Shown here piece after piece: positions 35,015 through 44,547 of a stretch of DNA of 47,093 bases; positions within the stretch are counted from its first letter, which is position 1, and each line of letters opens with the position of its first letter. The translations under genes and the position numbers were made by a program. The notes beneath the pieces are model-generated. The model worked only from the letters and a program-made list of their open reading frames with translations, did not search any database and was not told the DNA's origin. Origin of the DNA: FCB group bacterium (GTDB lineage Bacteria; Fidelibacterota; Marinisomatia; Marinisomatales; JAADGP01); NCBI GenBank assembly GCA_013152315.1, contig JAADGP010000094.1, positions 1 through 47,093 of the forward strand, given 5' to 3'.

Positions 35015-35574
35015 CAGGCTTCCGCAATTTCCAGAATATGATTAACAATAATTTCCACCGCATCCGGCTTTCCCAGGGATTTCGCATTTTGGGCTAATCG
35101 TTCCAGCTCGGATTTATTTTCCAACAGACCCAGGACCAGATTTTTTAAGCCCTCCGGGGTCAGGTCCTTTTCCGGAATCATCTTTGCGGCCGAATTGGCA
35201 ACCAGGGATTGTGCATTCTTCGTTTGATGGTCACCGGCCGCGCCGGGTAAAGGCACCAGGATACTCGGCTTGCCGCAGGCGGTAATTTCCGCCAGCGTTA
35301 GCGCGCCGGCCCGGGAAATAACCAAATCCGCAATGGCATAGGCGTCTGCCATGTGTTCGATGAACGCGACCACCCGTACCGTATCGGAATCGAAACCCGA
35401 ATAATAATTGTATTGACCACTGCCGGTTTGCCACAGGACCTGGACATCTTTCAGGTCGGGTTGTTCCAAAATGGTTTGCATGGTGCGATTCAGCATTGCC
35501 GATCCCTGACTGCCTCCCATCAGGAAAACGACCGGACGTTCCGGATTCAAATTAAACCGATTAAAGGCTCTCAT
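35014..35574 (-). CDS. murG: MurG, C-terminal part (frame-split gene)
   Basis: The C-terminal 186 residues of the glycosyltransferase that adds GlcNAc to lipid I to make lipid II. It holds the second Rossmann domain: the UDP-GlcNAc-binding GGSQGS, the SRAGALTLAE motif and PLPGAAGDHQ. The small ORF starts at an ATG that overlaps the TGA of the N-terminal part (ATGA). The true reading frame continues upstream to the A10 run at 35627-35636; joined there by one added A, the whole is a 367-residue MurG, normal for the family. The split could be an assembly error, a frameshift mutation or programmed slippage. If reinitiation at this ATG occurs, the two halves would lack the linking segment of about 17 residues. 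Confidence 0.9.
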   Translation of the reverse strand: MRAFNRFNLNPERPVVFLMGGSQGSAMLNRTMQTILEQPDLKDVQVLWQTGSGQYNYYSGFDSDTVRVVAFIEHMADAYAIADLVISRAGALTLAEITACGKPSILVPLPGAAGDHQTKNAQSLVANSAAKMIPEKDLTPEGLKNLVLGLLENKSELERLAQNAKSLGKPDAVEIIVNHILEIAEA

Positions 35575-36116
35575 GCGGTCACCATCCCTGATTTCCGGTC
35601 GGATTGGATTTCCTGTGAGAACAACGTTTTTTTTTTAAGGTATTTGCACGCATCGGAAAAGGCGATACAAACACGCCGGGCCTTATCCGCGAACATCCGG
35701 GTTGTCAAACCCGGGTATGAATTCTGTTCCTGAATCAGGATGGGAATATTGCTTTTCACCGCGAGTTTTAAGGGAATAGCGCTGGCATAGCCCCCGGTAC
35801 CGACGATTACCTGGGGATTAATCGTGTTAAATATCTTTTTTGCCAGGTAGTAGGAACGGAGTAACCGGAAGGGGAGTGCCAGATTGCGTGCCAGGGCTTG
35901 CGCGCTGAGTCCTCTTTGGAGTCCCCGAATGGGTAACAAGGCGTGGGCCAGTCCTTTTTTCGGAAGAATCCGGGCTTCAATACCGAATTTCGAACCGATA
36001 TAAAAAACCTGTGCTTCCGGTCGTTTCCTGATAAGCTGCGCGCCTATGGCCAGGGCCGGAAACAAGTGCCCGCCCGTTCCTCCGCCGGCGATGATTATGT
36101 TTGGTTTTTTCGTCAT
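35571..36116 (-). CDS. murG: MurG, N-terminal part (frame-split gene)
   Basis: The N-terminal 181 residues as read from the raw sequence, ending in an early TGA. They hold the first domain of MurG: the GGGTGGHLFPA loop, the GTGGYASAIP motif and EQNSYPGLTTRM. The last 16 or so residues (TLFSQEIQSD...) are out of frame. In the -1 frame the same bases encode NVVLTGNPIRPEIRDGDRM, the conserved MurG link that leads straight into the C-terminal part. The frame change therefore lies in the A10 run. The gene is preceded by ftsW with a 16-base gap and its ATG is at 36116. Confidence 0.92.
   Translation of the reverse strand: MTKKPNIIIAGGGTGGHLFPALAIGAQLIRKRPEAQVFYIGSKFGIEARILPKKGLAHALLPIRGLQRGLSAQALARNLALPFRLLRSYYLAKKIFNTINPQVIVGTGGYASAIPLKLAVKSNIPILIQEQNSYPGLTTRMFADKARRVCIAFSDACKYLKKKTLFSQEIQSDRKSGMVTA
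35627..35636 (-). other. A10 run at the murG frame change (slippage site)
   Basis: Ten T on the plus strand, read as AAAAAAAAAA in murG after CTT. In zero frame this gives Lys-Lys-Lys-Thr and a stop 23 codons later. A -1 shift, or one added A, gives Lys-Lys-Lys-Asn-Val-Val and the full protein. Runs of nine or more A are known sites of polymerase slippage, and A AAA AAA is a known -1 slippery string. No Shine-Dalgarno-like stimulator was seen upstream and no obvious hairpin downstream. Confidence 0.85.
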
Positions 36117-36132
36117 TATTTCTTCTTTGAGT

Positions 36133-37284
36133 TCAAATTTTAACCTTGGGACTCCAGCCTTTACGATGGATGATGGACCGTTTCGACTGGCTGATGTTTA
36201 ACAGGATTCCGATGCTGGCGAAATTGATAACCATTCCGGAGCCTCCGTAGCTGATCATGGGCATTGGTAGACCGGTGACCGGGAAAATGCCGGTGACAAC
36301 GGCCGCATTGACAAAAGCGTAAAGGATAAAACTGAAAGAGATTCCAATCGCCAGCATAACCCCGAACGGATCAGCACATTCCTTGGCTATTTTGATACCC
36401 CGTTGGAAGATGAACAGAAAAAGCGTCAGAATGAAGACGGTGCCGATCAATCCGATTTCCTCGCCGATGATGGCAAAAATAAAGTCGGTATGAGGTGTCG
36501 GCAGAAAGAGGTTTTTTTCCATGCTGTTCCCTAATCCCATCCCGAAAATTCCGCCGTTGCCTAAACCGATCAGGGATTGCGTTACCTGGTAACCGGCGGC
36601 TCCTTCATCGCTCCCGAAGAACCACGTCAGAATCCGTTCACGACGATAGGGCATGGCCAGCATCACCGGAACGGCAACGGTTATCGCTACCGCGGCCGTT
36701 GCCAGAAGATGAGGGATCCGTGCCCCGCCGATAAATAACATCATTCCGCCCACAATGGCCAGCATGGCCGTGGTGCTGAAATCGGGCTGAATAACAATCA
36801 ACCCTAAAATAACGGCTAAAATCACCAACGGTGGAAATAAACCGGAATAAAAATCTTTTATTTGATCGCGTTTATGATCGATGTACGCGGCCAGAAAGAT
36901 AATCAGTGCCAGACGCGTAATGTCCGCCGTCTGAATCGAAATCGGGCCGAAATACAGCCAGCGGGCCGGGGCGGATATTCCCTTTATCAGGAAAATCCCC
37001 TTGGTTAAAAGCAACAAACCAATGGAACCAAAAAGCAGGTGGGGAGCGATTGTTTTCAGTTTTCGATAATCCAGGAGGACAAAGGCAAATAACACAAGCA
37101 CGCCGACTAATAATCTTTTCAGGTGGGCTTGCAAAAAGCGCATATCGGTACGGCCGCCGGTTTCAAATATGGAAAGGGAAACACTGGCGCTGTAAAGCAT
37201 GACGATCCCGATCGTGCATAAAATGATTATCGCCACCAACAGCGGCCGATCGTACTTTTTTATTATGACATTTAAGTGGTTCAT
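36133..37284 (-). CDS. ftsW: Lipid II polymerase FtsW (SEDS family)
   Basis: A 383-residue SEDS protein with about ten transmembrane helices that polymerises glycan strands at the division site with FtsI. Family blocks are GYQVTQSLIGLGNGG (231-245) and PTPHTDFIFAIIGEE (262-276), the latter containing conserved Asp and Glu residues near the active site. The ATG at 37284 overlaps the murD stop (ATGA). A longer reading from 37311 would sit inside murD and is rejected. Confidence 0.94.
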   Translation of the reverse strand: MNHLNVIIKKYDRPLLVAIIILCTIGIVMLYSASVSLSIFETGGRTDMRFLQAHLKRLLVGVLVLFAFVLLDYRKLKTIAPHLLFGSIGLLLLTKGIFLIKGISAPARWLYFGPISIQTADITRLALIIFLAAYIDHKRDQIKDFYSGLFPPLVILAVILGLIVIQPDFSTTAMLAIVGGMMLFIGGARIPHLLATAAVAITVAVPVMLAMPYRRERILTWFFGSDEGAAGYQVTQSLIGLGNGGIFGMGLGNSMEKNLFLPTPHTDFIFAIIGEEIGLIGTVFILTLFLFIFQRGIKIAKECADPFGVMLAIGISFSFILYAFVNAAVVTGIFPVTGLPMPMISYGGSGMVINFASIGILLNISQSKRSIIHRKGWSPKVKI

Positions 37285-38660
37285 TTCTTTACTCTCAATT
37301 CCCGAACCCATTCCTTGAATTTTTTACCCCGTTCTTCATAATTATCGAATTGGTCGAAACTGGCGCAGCCCGGGGAGAGCAAAACGACGTCCCCCGGGCC
37401 GGCCAGCTCTTGGCTCAATGTTACTGCCTCCTTAAGACCCATTACGGGAATAGGTCTCACCGCATCCTCGAGCGCAGCAACGATTTTCTGTCGAGCCTGG
37501 CCGTAGGCGATTACGGCCTTTGTGTTGTGGGTATGTGGGATTAATTGGGTGAAATCGCCCCCTTTATCCTTACCTCCCAGAATTAAAATTATAGGTTGCG
37601 AAAAACTGTCCAGGGCAACTTTAACGGAATCCACGTTTGTTGCCTTCGAATCGTTGAAATAAGTAACACCATTAATATCGGTAACCTTTTCCAGGCGGTG
37701 CTCAATACTTGTAGTGGTAGCGCAGGCGCGGGCGATAATTTCTTTAGGAATTCCCATTACGTGGGCCGTGGTAGCTGCCGCAAGCAGGTTGGCGAGATTA
37801 TGGCGCCCCGGCAAAGCGATTCTGTCCAGGTCTATCAACTTTTCGTGCTGTCGGTCATGAATACAAGTCTGATTTATACTGAAGATCGTATCGCTATGCG
37901 GCTGTAGACTAAATGGTATCGTAGTTGCGGAATGGGATGACAGGTGTTTGGAAAGCACGGGATCGTCCGCGTTGTAAATGATATAATCCCGTTCCGTCAG
38001 GTTGCGACTCATATCCAATTTTCGATTCAGATATTCCTCGAAAGTATAGTGCCGGTCAAGATGGTCGGGAGAAATATTCAGATACACGGCGAAGTGGGGT
38101 TTGAAACGGTCAATAAACTCCATCTGGAAACTGGATATTTCAAGAATATAGGTTCGCAGGGGATCCGGATTCTGTAATTCCTCCAGCACTTTTTGTGAAA
38201 AGGGAATTCCGATATTACCGGCCATCACACCGTGAACGTTTTCCGATTGGCACATGGCGTTTAAAATGTTTACGGTAGTGGTTTTTCCGTTGGAACCGGT
38301 TACCGCAATGATGGGTGACTGGGTAAACCAACTGGCGAATTCGATTTCACTGACAATAGGGATGTCTTTTTGCCGGGCAATATTCACGATTTTGGCGTCC
38401 CTGGGAACACCCGGGGAAATAACCCATAAATCGGCGGCGTAAATGCGATCGCTGTGGTCGCCAAGTTCACCTTCGATGCCTAACGGAGAGAGCAGTCCCA
38501 GGTTGTGTTGCAGTTGCCGGGCAAAGCCAGGATCACTGACAAATACGTCGGCACCCACGTAATGCGCCAAGCGGGCGGCCCCCAGGCCGCTCCGGCCTAA
38601 ACCGATAACGACTACCGAACGGTCGGCGATGTCAATATTTTTACCGGTGGAAATATCCAT
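37281..38660 (-). CDS. murD: UDP-N-acetylmuramoylalanine--D-glutamate ligase
   Basis: A 459-residue Mur ligase that adds D-Glu to UDP-MurNAc-Ala. The N-terminal VIGLGRSGLGAAR (18-30), the ATP loop TGSNGKTTT (121-129) and the C-terminal NDSKATN motif identify it as MurD. The start at 38660 shares a base with the mraY stop (TAATG). A reading from 38747 would add 29 residues that overlap mraY and is rejected. Confidence 0.95.
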   Translation of the reverse strand: MDISTGKNIDIADRSVVVIGLGRSGLGAARLAHYVGADVFVSDPGFARQLQHNLGLLSPLGIEGELGDHSDRIYAADLWVISPGVPRDAKIVNIARQKDIPIVSEIEFASWFTQSPIIAVTGSNGKTTTVNILNAMCQSENVHGVMAGNIGIPFSQKVLEELQNPDPLRTYILEISSFQMEFIDRFKPHFAVYLNISPDHLDRHYTFEEYLNRKLDMSRNLTERDYIIYNADDPVLSKHLSSHSATTIPFSLQPHSDTIFSINQTCIHDRQHEKLIDLDRIALPGRHNLANLLAAATTAHVMGIPKEIIARACATTTSIEHRLEKVTDINGVTYFNDSKATNVDSVKVALDSFSQPIILILGGKDKGGDFTQLIPHTHNTKAVIAYGQARQKIVAALEDAVRPIPVMGLKEAVTLSQELAGPGDVVLLSPGCASFDQFDNYEERGKKFKEWVRELRVKK

Positions 38661-39763
38661 TACCTGATCTTGAAAGTGGTTAATGAGAATAATGCCAACA
38701 ACAATCCGATAATCCAGAAACGAATAACAACTTTGGTTTCCGGCCATCCTTTGAGCTCAAAGTGATGGTGAACGGGCGCCATTCGGAACAGACGGACTCC
38801 GGTTCCGTATCGTGTCCGGGTCCAGCGAAAATATCCGACCTGTAATATGACGGAAACAGCTTCCCACACAAACACGCCCCCGATGATAAACAGGAGCAAT
38901 TCCTTTTTTAACAAAACCGCCAGGGTGCCTAAAGCGGCGCCGGTGGATAGGGAGCCGACGTCACCCATAAAAATTTGGGCCGGGGCGGAGTTAAACCAGA
39001 GAAATCCCATGCACGCGCCCGCCACGGCGGCGGTAAAGATGGTGAGCTCGCCGGCGCCGGGTAGGTAAAGAATGTTCAGATAATCCGAAAAGTCCACACG
39101 TCCGCTTATGTAAGCGATGGCCGAGAATACCGTGAATGAAATCGCCAGCAAACCGGCGGCCAGTCCGTCCAGACCATCGCTGAAATTCACCGCATTGGAA
39201 GTTCCGGTAATCACAAGAATGATGATCAGGGGGTAGAACCAGCCGAAATCAAGCTCCAGGTTCTTGAAAAAGGGAACGGAAGTGACGCTTTTTATTTCCG
39301 CGAATTCGGGCGCGCTGAAAATCCAATAGCTGATGATGATTCCCAGCAACACTTGCCCGGTCAGTTTATAGCGGGCGATTAAACCGCGTTTTAATTTTTT
39401 CATCACCTTCAAATAGTCGTCCAAAAAGCCGATTAGTCCCATCCAGACCGTGGCGAAAAGAATAATTTGAACGTAAATGTTGTCCAACTTGGCAAAAAAG
39501 AGGGTGGGGAGGAGTATCGCAGCAAGGATGAGTACTCCTCCCATAGTTGGCGTGCCCTTCTTTTTCTGATGTGACGCGGGTCCCGTGGGACGGATTTCTT
39601 CACCGATTTGGTATTGTTCCAACTTGTGAATCACCCAGGGACCGATAAGGAAACTGATAATCAACGCCGATATGGCGGCGATGGCCGCGCGAAACGTAAT
39701 GTATTGAAATAAATTCAACGCCGACCAATATTCTTTCAGGGGATATAAAAAATGGTATAGCAT
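38660..39763 (-). CDS. mraY: Phospho-N-acetylmuramoyl-pentapeptide transferase
   Basis: A 367-residue polytopic enzyme that moves phospho-MurNAc-pentapeptide onto undecaprenyl phosphate to make lipid I. It has the GPASHQKKKGTPTMGG block (61-76), the Asp-rich NFSDGLDGLAAG (193-204), FMGDVGSLS (265-273) and the APVHHHFE motif (329-336). Length and motif order match the bacterial enzyme. It shares stop and start bases with murD and murF (TAATG on both sides). Confidence 0.96.
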   Translation of the reverse strand: MLYHFLYPLKEYWSALNLFQYITFRAAIAAISALIISFLIGPWVIHKLEQYQIGEEIRPTGPASHQKKKGTPTMGGVLILAAILLPTLFFAKLDNIYVQIILFATVWMGLIGFLDDYLKVMKKLKRGLIARYKLTGQVLLGIIISYWIFSAPEFAEIKSVTSVPFFKNLELDFGWFYPLIIILVITGTSNAVNFSDGLDGLAAGLLAISFTVFSAIAYISGRVDFSDYLNILYLPGAGELTIFTAAVAGACMGFLWFNSAPAQIFMGDVGSLSTGAALGTLAVLLKKELLLFIIGGVFVWEAVSVILQVGYFRWTRTRYGTGVRLFRMAPVHHHFELKGWPETKVVIRFWIIGLLLALFSLTTFKIR

Positions 39764-41106
39764 TACTTCCGGAAAACCTCCTCAATGATCGTTTCCATGG
39801 CCATTCCCCGGGAACCTTTGAATAATATTTTATCTCCCGCCTGCAGATCGGCTTTCAAAGCTTGCGCTAAATCCGACTTGTTTTCAAAATGCTCGTGGAA
39901 GGCTACGTTGTTAAGAACATCGTCGGTATAAACAGTATCTTTTCCGACGGTGTATACGGCATCCAGACCGACCTGATTGCATTTATTCCCTACTTGCCGG
40001 TGCAGTTCGGCCGACCCTTTGCCCAGTTCATACATGTCGCCGAATACCAGTATCCTTCGTCCGTTTCCGCTGAAGGCGTTCAAGTAATCGATGGCGGCCA
40101 GGGTTGATTCCAGGTTCGCGTTATATGTGTCGTCGATGACGGTTACCTGTTTTATGTCTTTAATCTGGCATCGTCCGGCGGGGGGGACGAAGGACAGTAT
40201 TTGTTCCTGGAATGTTTCCCAGGTAATGCCGTTGGTAATGGCAACCGCCGCCGCGGCGATGACGTTTTTGGCGAAAGACAGGTTGCGCGAGTTGGTGGCA
40301 ATTTCTTCCGCTTCGATGGTGAGGGAGATAGTTCCATCGCGGTCATGGTGCAGATCGGCGGGAAAGTCGCAATCCGGTGTAAGTCCATAGGTCACCTCGC
40401 GACCGACCCGCGGCAGCGATTTGACCCGTTCGTCAGCCATGTTTACGTAGGCCAAACCGTCCTTCAAAGCCTGAAACAATTCGCTTTTTTCCCTGGCCAC
40501 GGCCTCGATGGTACCGAATCCTTCCAGGTGAGCGGGTGCGATGTTGGTAATTAACCCCTGGGTTGGTTCGGTGATTTTACACAGATAAGCGATGTCGCCC
40601 GGTTGATTGGCTCCCATTTCCAAAATGGCGAAAGAGTGTTTCGCGTCCATTCGCAGTAATGAAAGCGGCAGGCCGATGGAGGTATTATAGTTGCCCTCGG
40701 TGGCATGGACATTGTATTGCCTTTGGAGCACGTGTTTGAGCAATTCTTTGGTTGAGGTTTTCCCGTTTGTTCCGGTAATCCCCAGGATCGGGAAGGTAAA
40801 TTGTTTCCGCCAATGATGGGCAATCCGGCCGATGGTGAGCAAGGGGTCCCGCACTTCAATTTGCTGCATTTTCCTGATGTTCCCGTCAGCGTTGGCGACC
40901 AGGGCGGCGGAACAGCCCGCGATTTCGGCGGTCTCGAGAAATTGATGTCCGTCGACGCGGTTGCCGCGCAGAGCGATATACAGGTCGCCCGGCCGGCATT
41001 CCCGGGAATCGGTGACGATACCGGTGACGGCCTCATGAAAATCGATTCCCGTTACGTCGGAAAAGATTTGGGCGAAGAGGGAAGGATTCGGAAGATCAAT
41101 GCGCAC
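39763..41106 (-). CDS. murF: UDP-N-acetylmuramoyl-tripeptide--D-alanyl-D-alanine ligase
   Basis: A 447-residue Mur ligase that attaches D-Ala-D-Ala to the UDP-MurNAc tripeptide. The ATP loop GTNGKTST is at 112-119, followed by EMGANQPGDI, the hallmark of MurF, and the C-terminal DDTYNANLES. The start is GTG at 41106 with GAGG nine bases upstream and an 11-base overlap with murE. A longer reading to 41202 lies in murE and is rejected. No D-Ala-D-Ala ligase gene is in the window, so its substrate must come from elsewhere. Confidence 0.94.
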   Translation of the reverse strand: MRIDLPNPSLFAQIFSDVTGIDFHEAVTGIVTDSRECRPGDLYIALRGNRVDGHQFLETAEIAGCSAALVANADGNIRKMQQIEVRDPLLTIGRIAHHWRKQFTFPILGITGTNGKTSTKELLKHVLQRQYNVHATEGNYNTSIGLPLSLLRMDAKHSFAILEMGANQPGDIAYLCKITEPTQGLITNIAPAHLEGFGTIEAVAREKSELFQALKDGLAYVNMADERVKSLPRVGREVTYGLTPDCDFPADLHHDRDGTISLTIEAEEIATNSRNLSFAKNVIAAAAVAITNGITWETFQEQILSFVPPAGRCQIKDIKQVTVIDDTYNANLESTLAAIDYLNAFSGNGRRILVFGDMYELGKGSAELHRQVGNKCNQVGLDAVYTVGKDTVYTDDVLNNVAFHEHFENKSDLAQALKADLQAGDKILFKGSRGMAMETIIEEVFRK

Positions 41107-42553
41107 GACAAAATTCCTCGATAATCTCAAAATCGGAATAGGGAATCCTCTCGCCCCGGATTTCCTGGTAATTTTCGCGTCCCTTCCCGAGAACAACAAC
41201 AATATCGCCGGGGTTCATTTCATTCAAAGCTTTTCGCAGGGCCTGACCACGATCTTCAAAAATAGTGTAACAGTCCCGGGTGAACCCTTTTACCACTTCG
41301 GCGTTAATTTGCGCCGGATCTTCGAAGCGGGGATTATCGGGTGCGACGAAACAACGGGTGGCGTAGGATTCGGCGATTGCCGCCATCAACGGACGCTTGG
41401 AAGCATCGCGGTCGCCGCCGGCGCCGAAAACAACCGTGATTTGACAGCCTTCGGGCGCCAACTTCCGAATAGTGGATAAAACTTTTTCGTAGGCATCGGG
41501 GGTATGGGCATAGTCCACGATAACCTTGTTTCCCGAAGGAGTGGTAATAATTTCCATGCGTCCCGGCACCACGGTACAGGCTTTAATCCCGGTTTCAATC
41601 GCCGTGGGCGGAAGCCCTAATATGTGAGCGGCCGCCACGCCGGACAAAATATTTTCCAGATTAAAAGAGCCGATCAGCGAAGATTCTATCTGATAACGGT
41701 GTTCGCCGGCCCGGATTTCACCCTTTATTCCGTCCAACGTCGAATCAATCCTGGTAAAGTGTACATCCGCTTCGGAGGCGATGGAAGTGGTTACCACCGG
41801 AGCCGTGCTCTCCGATTTAATGGCTTCCCCGTAACGGTCATCCACGTTAACCACGGCCGTGGCGGTGATGGAAAGCATCTTGAAGAGTTTGGCTTTAGCG
41901 TGAAAATATTCCTCCATGGTGTGGTGATAATCCAGGTGTTCGGGAGTCAGATTGGTATAAATCGCCAGGTTGAAATCCACGTCGGCCACCCGGTATTGCT
42001 GGAGGGCGTGGGAAGACACTTCCATTACCAGGTGGGTAAAACCGTGACGGACCAGGCGGTGGAACGTTTCCTGGAGGGCCACCGGCTCCATGGTCGTGAG
42101 GGTTTTTTGCCGGGGGAAATCCTCCGCGATCAGCCCCAGGGTGCCCATTTGCGCGGTTTTGAGCCCCGCCGTTTTCAGGATCGAGAATATCAGCGATGCC
42201 GTTGTTGTTTTTCCGTTCGTCCCGGTAACGCCGATTACCGTCATTTTGCGGGAGGGATGATCGAAAAATTCGGCCGCAATAAGCGAAGCCGCCCGGCGGG
42301 GGTTTGCTACTTTTATTTGGGGGACCGGCAAATCTCCCAGGTCACGTCCGTTGGTGATCACGGCTACCGCTCCCCGATCGATGGCCGTGGGGATGTAGTT
42401 GTGTCCATCGGCCCGCGTGCCGGGAATGGCGATGAACAGGTAGCCCGGTCGGACGTCATCGGTGTGACTGGTGACCCCCAGCACTTCGATAGCGGGAAGT
42501 GTTTTACTTGAAGGAGTTAAACCTGCGACTAATCTGTTTAAGGGCTTTTTCAT
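41096..42553 (-). CDS. murE: UDP-N-acetylmuramoyl-tripeptide synthetase (meso-DAP type)
   Basis: A 485-residue Mur ligase that adds the third amino acid of the stem peptide. The ATP loop GTNGKTTT is at 111-118. The specificity motif DNPR (406-409) is that of the meso-diaminopimelate enzymes, where lysine enzymes carry other residues, so the wall is probably of the DAP type. The start overlaps the ftsI stop (ATGA). Confidence 0.95.
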   Translation of the reverse strand: MKKPLNRLVAGLTPSSKTLPAIEVLGVTSHTDDVRPGYLFIAIPGTRADGHNYIPTAIDRGAVAVITNGRDLGDLPVPQIKVANPRRAASLIAAEFFDHPSRKMTVIGVTGTNGKTTTASLIFSILKTAGLKTAQMGTLGLIAEDFPRQKTLTTMEPVALQETFHRLVRHGFTHLVMEVSSHALQQYRVADVDFNLAIYTNLTPEHLDYHHTMEEYFHAKAKLFKMLSITATAVVNVDDRYGEAIKSESTAPVVTTSIASEADVHFTRIDSTLDGIKGEIRAGEHRYQIESSLIGSFNLENILSGVAAAHILGLPPTAIETGIKACTVVPGRMEIITTPSGNKVIVDYAHTPDAYEKVLSTIRKLAPEGCQITVVFGAGGDRDASKRPLMAAIAESYATRCFVAPDNPRFEDPAQINAEVVKGFTRDCYTIFEDRGQALRKALNEMNPGDIVVVLGKGRENYQEIRGERIPYSDFEIIEEFCRAH

Positions 42554-44547
42554 TTCAGTCCTATTTCACATATCGATCCGGGAGCGACTTTTGTTCCCGG
42601 GGGCGGGCTCTGCCATATAACCCGGCCGGAGCCATTGATTTTGGACTTCAGTTGTCTTTGTCTTAGTAACGAAACAGCTTTTCGCAGACTCATCCCCCTT
42701 ACCTCGGGTACGGTAATGGTTTTCCGGTTCCAATCCGGTTGATATAAGGCTGTGGTTTGCAGGGTGGTTATCTCGGCGCTGATCGGGCTCCCCAGGGAGC
42801 GATTATTTTCCGCGATTATCGGGTTATGGGGCGGAACGCTTTCCCGCGGCGCCGGTGGCGGCGGCACATCAAGGTTATCGTCCATATTAATAATGCGTTC
42901 CATAACGCGTTTAAATAATGGTGCGGCGCCGACTCCGCCCCAATGGTAACCGTATTTCGGTTCGTTCAGTACAAATACTCCCAGCAATTGGGGATTTTCA
43001 GCGGGGAAGAAACCAACAAAATCGGAAATGAATTTGGTGTTTGAGTAACTACCGTCGATAAACTTTTGGGCGGTACCGGTTTTTCCGGCAATCGACCAGC
43101 CGGCAATACGGGCGTTTGTTCCGGTGCCCGATTCGACTACTTTTACCAGCATTTGTTTCAAGGTGGTCATAACGTCCTCGGACGCAACCTTGCGGACTAC
43201 TTCGGGACGATCGGCGTAAATGACATTGCCGTTATTGTCCACTATTTGTTGTATTAACCGGGGTCTGATCAGGAAACCGCCGTTGGCAACCGCGGCATAG
43301 GCGGTGGCCAATTGCAAAGCGGTGACGCCTACTTCGTGCCCCATGGCCACTTCGGCCAGGGATATCCGGCTCCAATCCGACACTTTCCTTAATTTGCCCG
43401 ATATTTCACCGTTTAAACTGATGTTTGTCGGCGAACCAAATCCGAAATCCCGAACAAAGCGGTACAGGTTCTTTTCGCCCAGCGTTTCGGCGATTTTAAT
43501 CACCCCCACATTGCTCGAAAATTCGATTATTTGTGAGAAGGTCAGTAAACCGTATTTCTCATGGTCATTAATAAGAACATCCTTGTATCGATAGCTTCCG
43601 TTTTCGCAGTTGAATTCCCGGTCTAACGATACGGTGTTCAGGGCCAAAGCCGCGGTGGCGGCTACGATTTTGAAGGTCGAACCCGGCTCAAACTGGTCGG
43701 TAATTGCCCTTATTTTTTGATTTTCGGTTTCGTAGCGGCTGGGATTATTGGGGTCGTAATCGGGAACCGATGCCATCGCCAGAATGGCGCCGTCCTGGGG
43801 ATCCATAATGATGCCGATGGCGCTGCGGGCTTTTGTTTCTTCAAGCCGTTGCAATAGTTCTTCGCGAAGGATCGATTGGTATTCCAAATCGATTGTTAAT
43901 TGAATATTGGCACCGTCCACCGGTGGTTTTACCGGATAATTGTTTTTCGGTTGGACGCTTCCCCGGCCGGTCCGCTGTTTGATCACCCAACCGGGAATAC
44001 CCCGCAGGTATTTATCATATCGTTCTTCGATGCCGGTGATTCCTTTGTCGTCGACGTTGGTAAAGCCCACCAATTGGCCGGCGATATTCCCGTGCGGATA
44101 GTAGCGGCGGGAATTTCGTTCCACCACCAGGTTTTTGACCACGGAAGCGGGAATTTTGTTAAAAGTACTTTTCCTTAGATTCCGTTCCAGGTAAATGAAG
44201 CTTTTTTTCGAATCCAATTTGCGGAGATAATAATCGATCGGGCGCCCGGTAGCTTCATTCAGAGTTTTGGCCAGCGCTTGCTTATTTTTTATTGTGGCCG
44301 GGTGAACGCCGATGTTATAATGAATAATGTTGCGGGTCAGAGATGTGTTGTTGCGATCGTAAATATTTCCTCTGACCGCTGATAACGGTTCCTGGGTCTG
44401 TCCCTGTTTATATCCCCGCAGACGGTACGTTTCCCCGTTCAAAACCTGAACCTGGAATAATCTTATCGTCAGTCCCACCCAACTGAAGATAACCACACAG
44501 GAAATCAGCTTTATGCGGGAACGATATTTTAAATACGTTTTAGTCAT
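42550..44547 (-). CDS. ftsI: Division transpeptidase FtsI/PBP3-type with C-terminal PASTA domain
   Basis: A 665-residue class B penicillin-binding protein that cross-links septal wall. A transmembrane helix (about 15-36) leads to a dimerisation domain and then the transpeptidase. The active-site motifs are SxxK (Ser290 to Lys293, in PGSTFKI), SSN (344-346) and KTGT (489-492). The last 55 or so residues form one PASTA domain (VPEVRGMSLRKAV ... PPPGTKVAPGS), as in SpoVD-type proteins and many Bacteroidetes FtsI proteins. The ATG at 44547 is chosen over a TTG at 44559; it overlaps ftsL by eight bases. Confidence 0.94.
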   Translation of the reverse strand: MTKTYLKYRSRIKLISCVVIFSWVGLTIRLFQVQVLNGETYRLRGYKQGQTQEPLSAVRGNIYDRNNTSLTRNIIHYNIGVHPATIKNKQALAKTLNEATGRPIDYYLRKLDSKKSFIYLERNLRKSTFNKIPASVVKNLVVERNSRRYYPHGNIAGQLVGFTNVDDKGITGIEERYDKYLRGIPGWVIKQRTGRGSVQPKNNYPVKPPVDGANIQLTIDLEYQSILREELLQRLEETKARSAIGIIMDPQDGAILAMASVPDYDPNNPSRYETENQKIRAITDQFEPGSTFKIVAATAALALNTVSLDREFNCENGSYRYKDVLINDHEKYGLLTFSQIIEFSSNVGVIKIAETLGEKNLYRFVRDFGFGSPTNISLNGEISGKLRKVSDWSRISLAEVAMGHEVGVTALQLATAYAAVANGGFLIRPRLIQQIVDNNGNVIYADRPEVVRKVASEDVMTTLKQMLVKVVESGTGTNARIAGWSIAGKTGTAQKFIDGSYSNTKFISDFVGFFPAENPQLLGVFVLNEPKYGYHWGGVGAAPLFKRVMERIINMDDNLDVPPPPAPRESVPPHNPIIAENNRSLGSPISAEITTLQTTALYQPDWNRKTITVPEVRGMSLRKAVSLLRQRQLKSKINGSGRVIWQSPPPGTKVAPGSICEIGLK

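Noticed and set aside
39763-41202. Longer MurF starting at 41202
   Set aside because: The extra residues lie inside murE in another frame; the GTG at 41106 gives the standard N-terminus and a ribosome site.
41624-42511. A 295-codon plus-strand frame opposite murE
   Set aside because: It lies entirely over an intact, motif-complete murE in the dcw cluster and shows no domain of its own.
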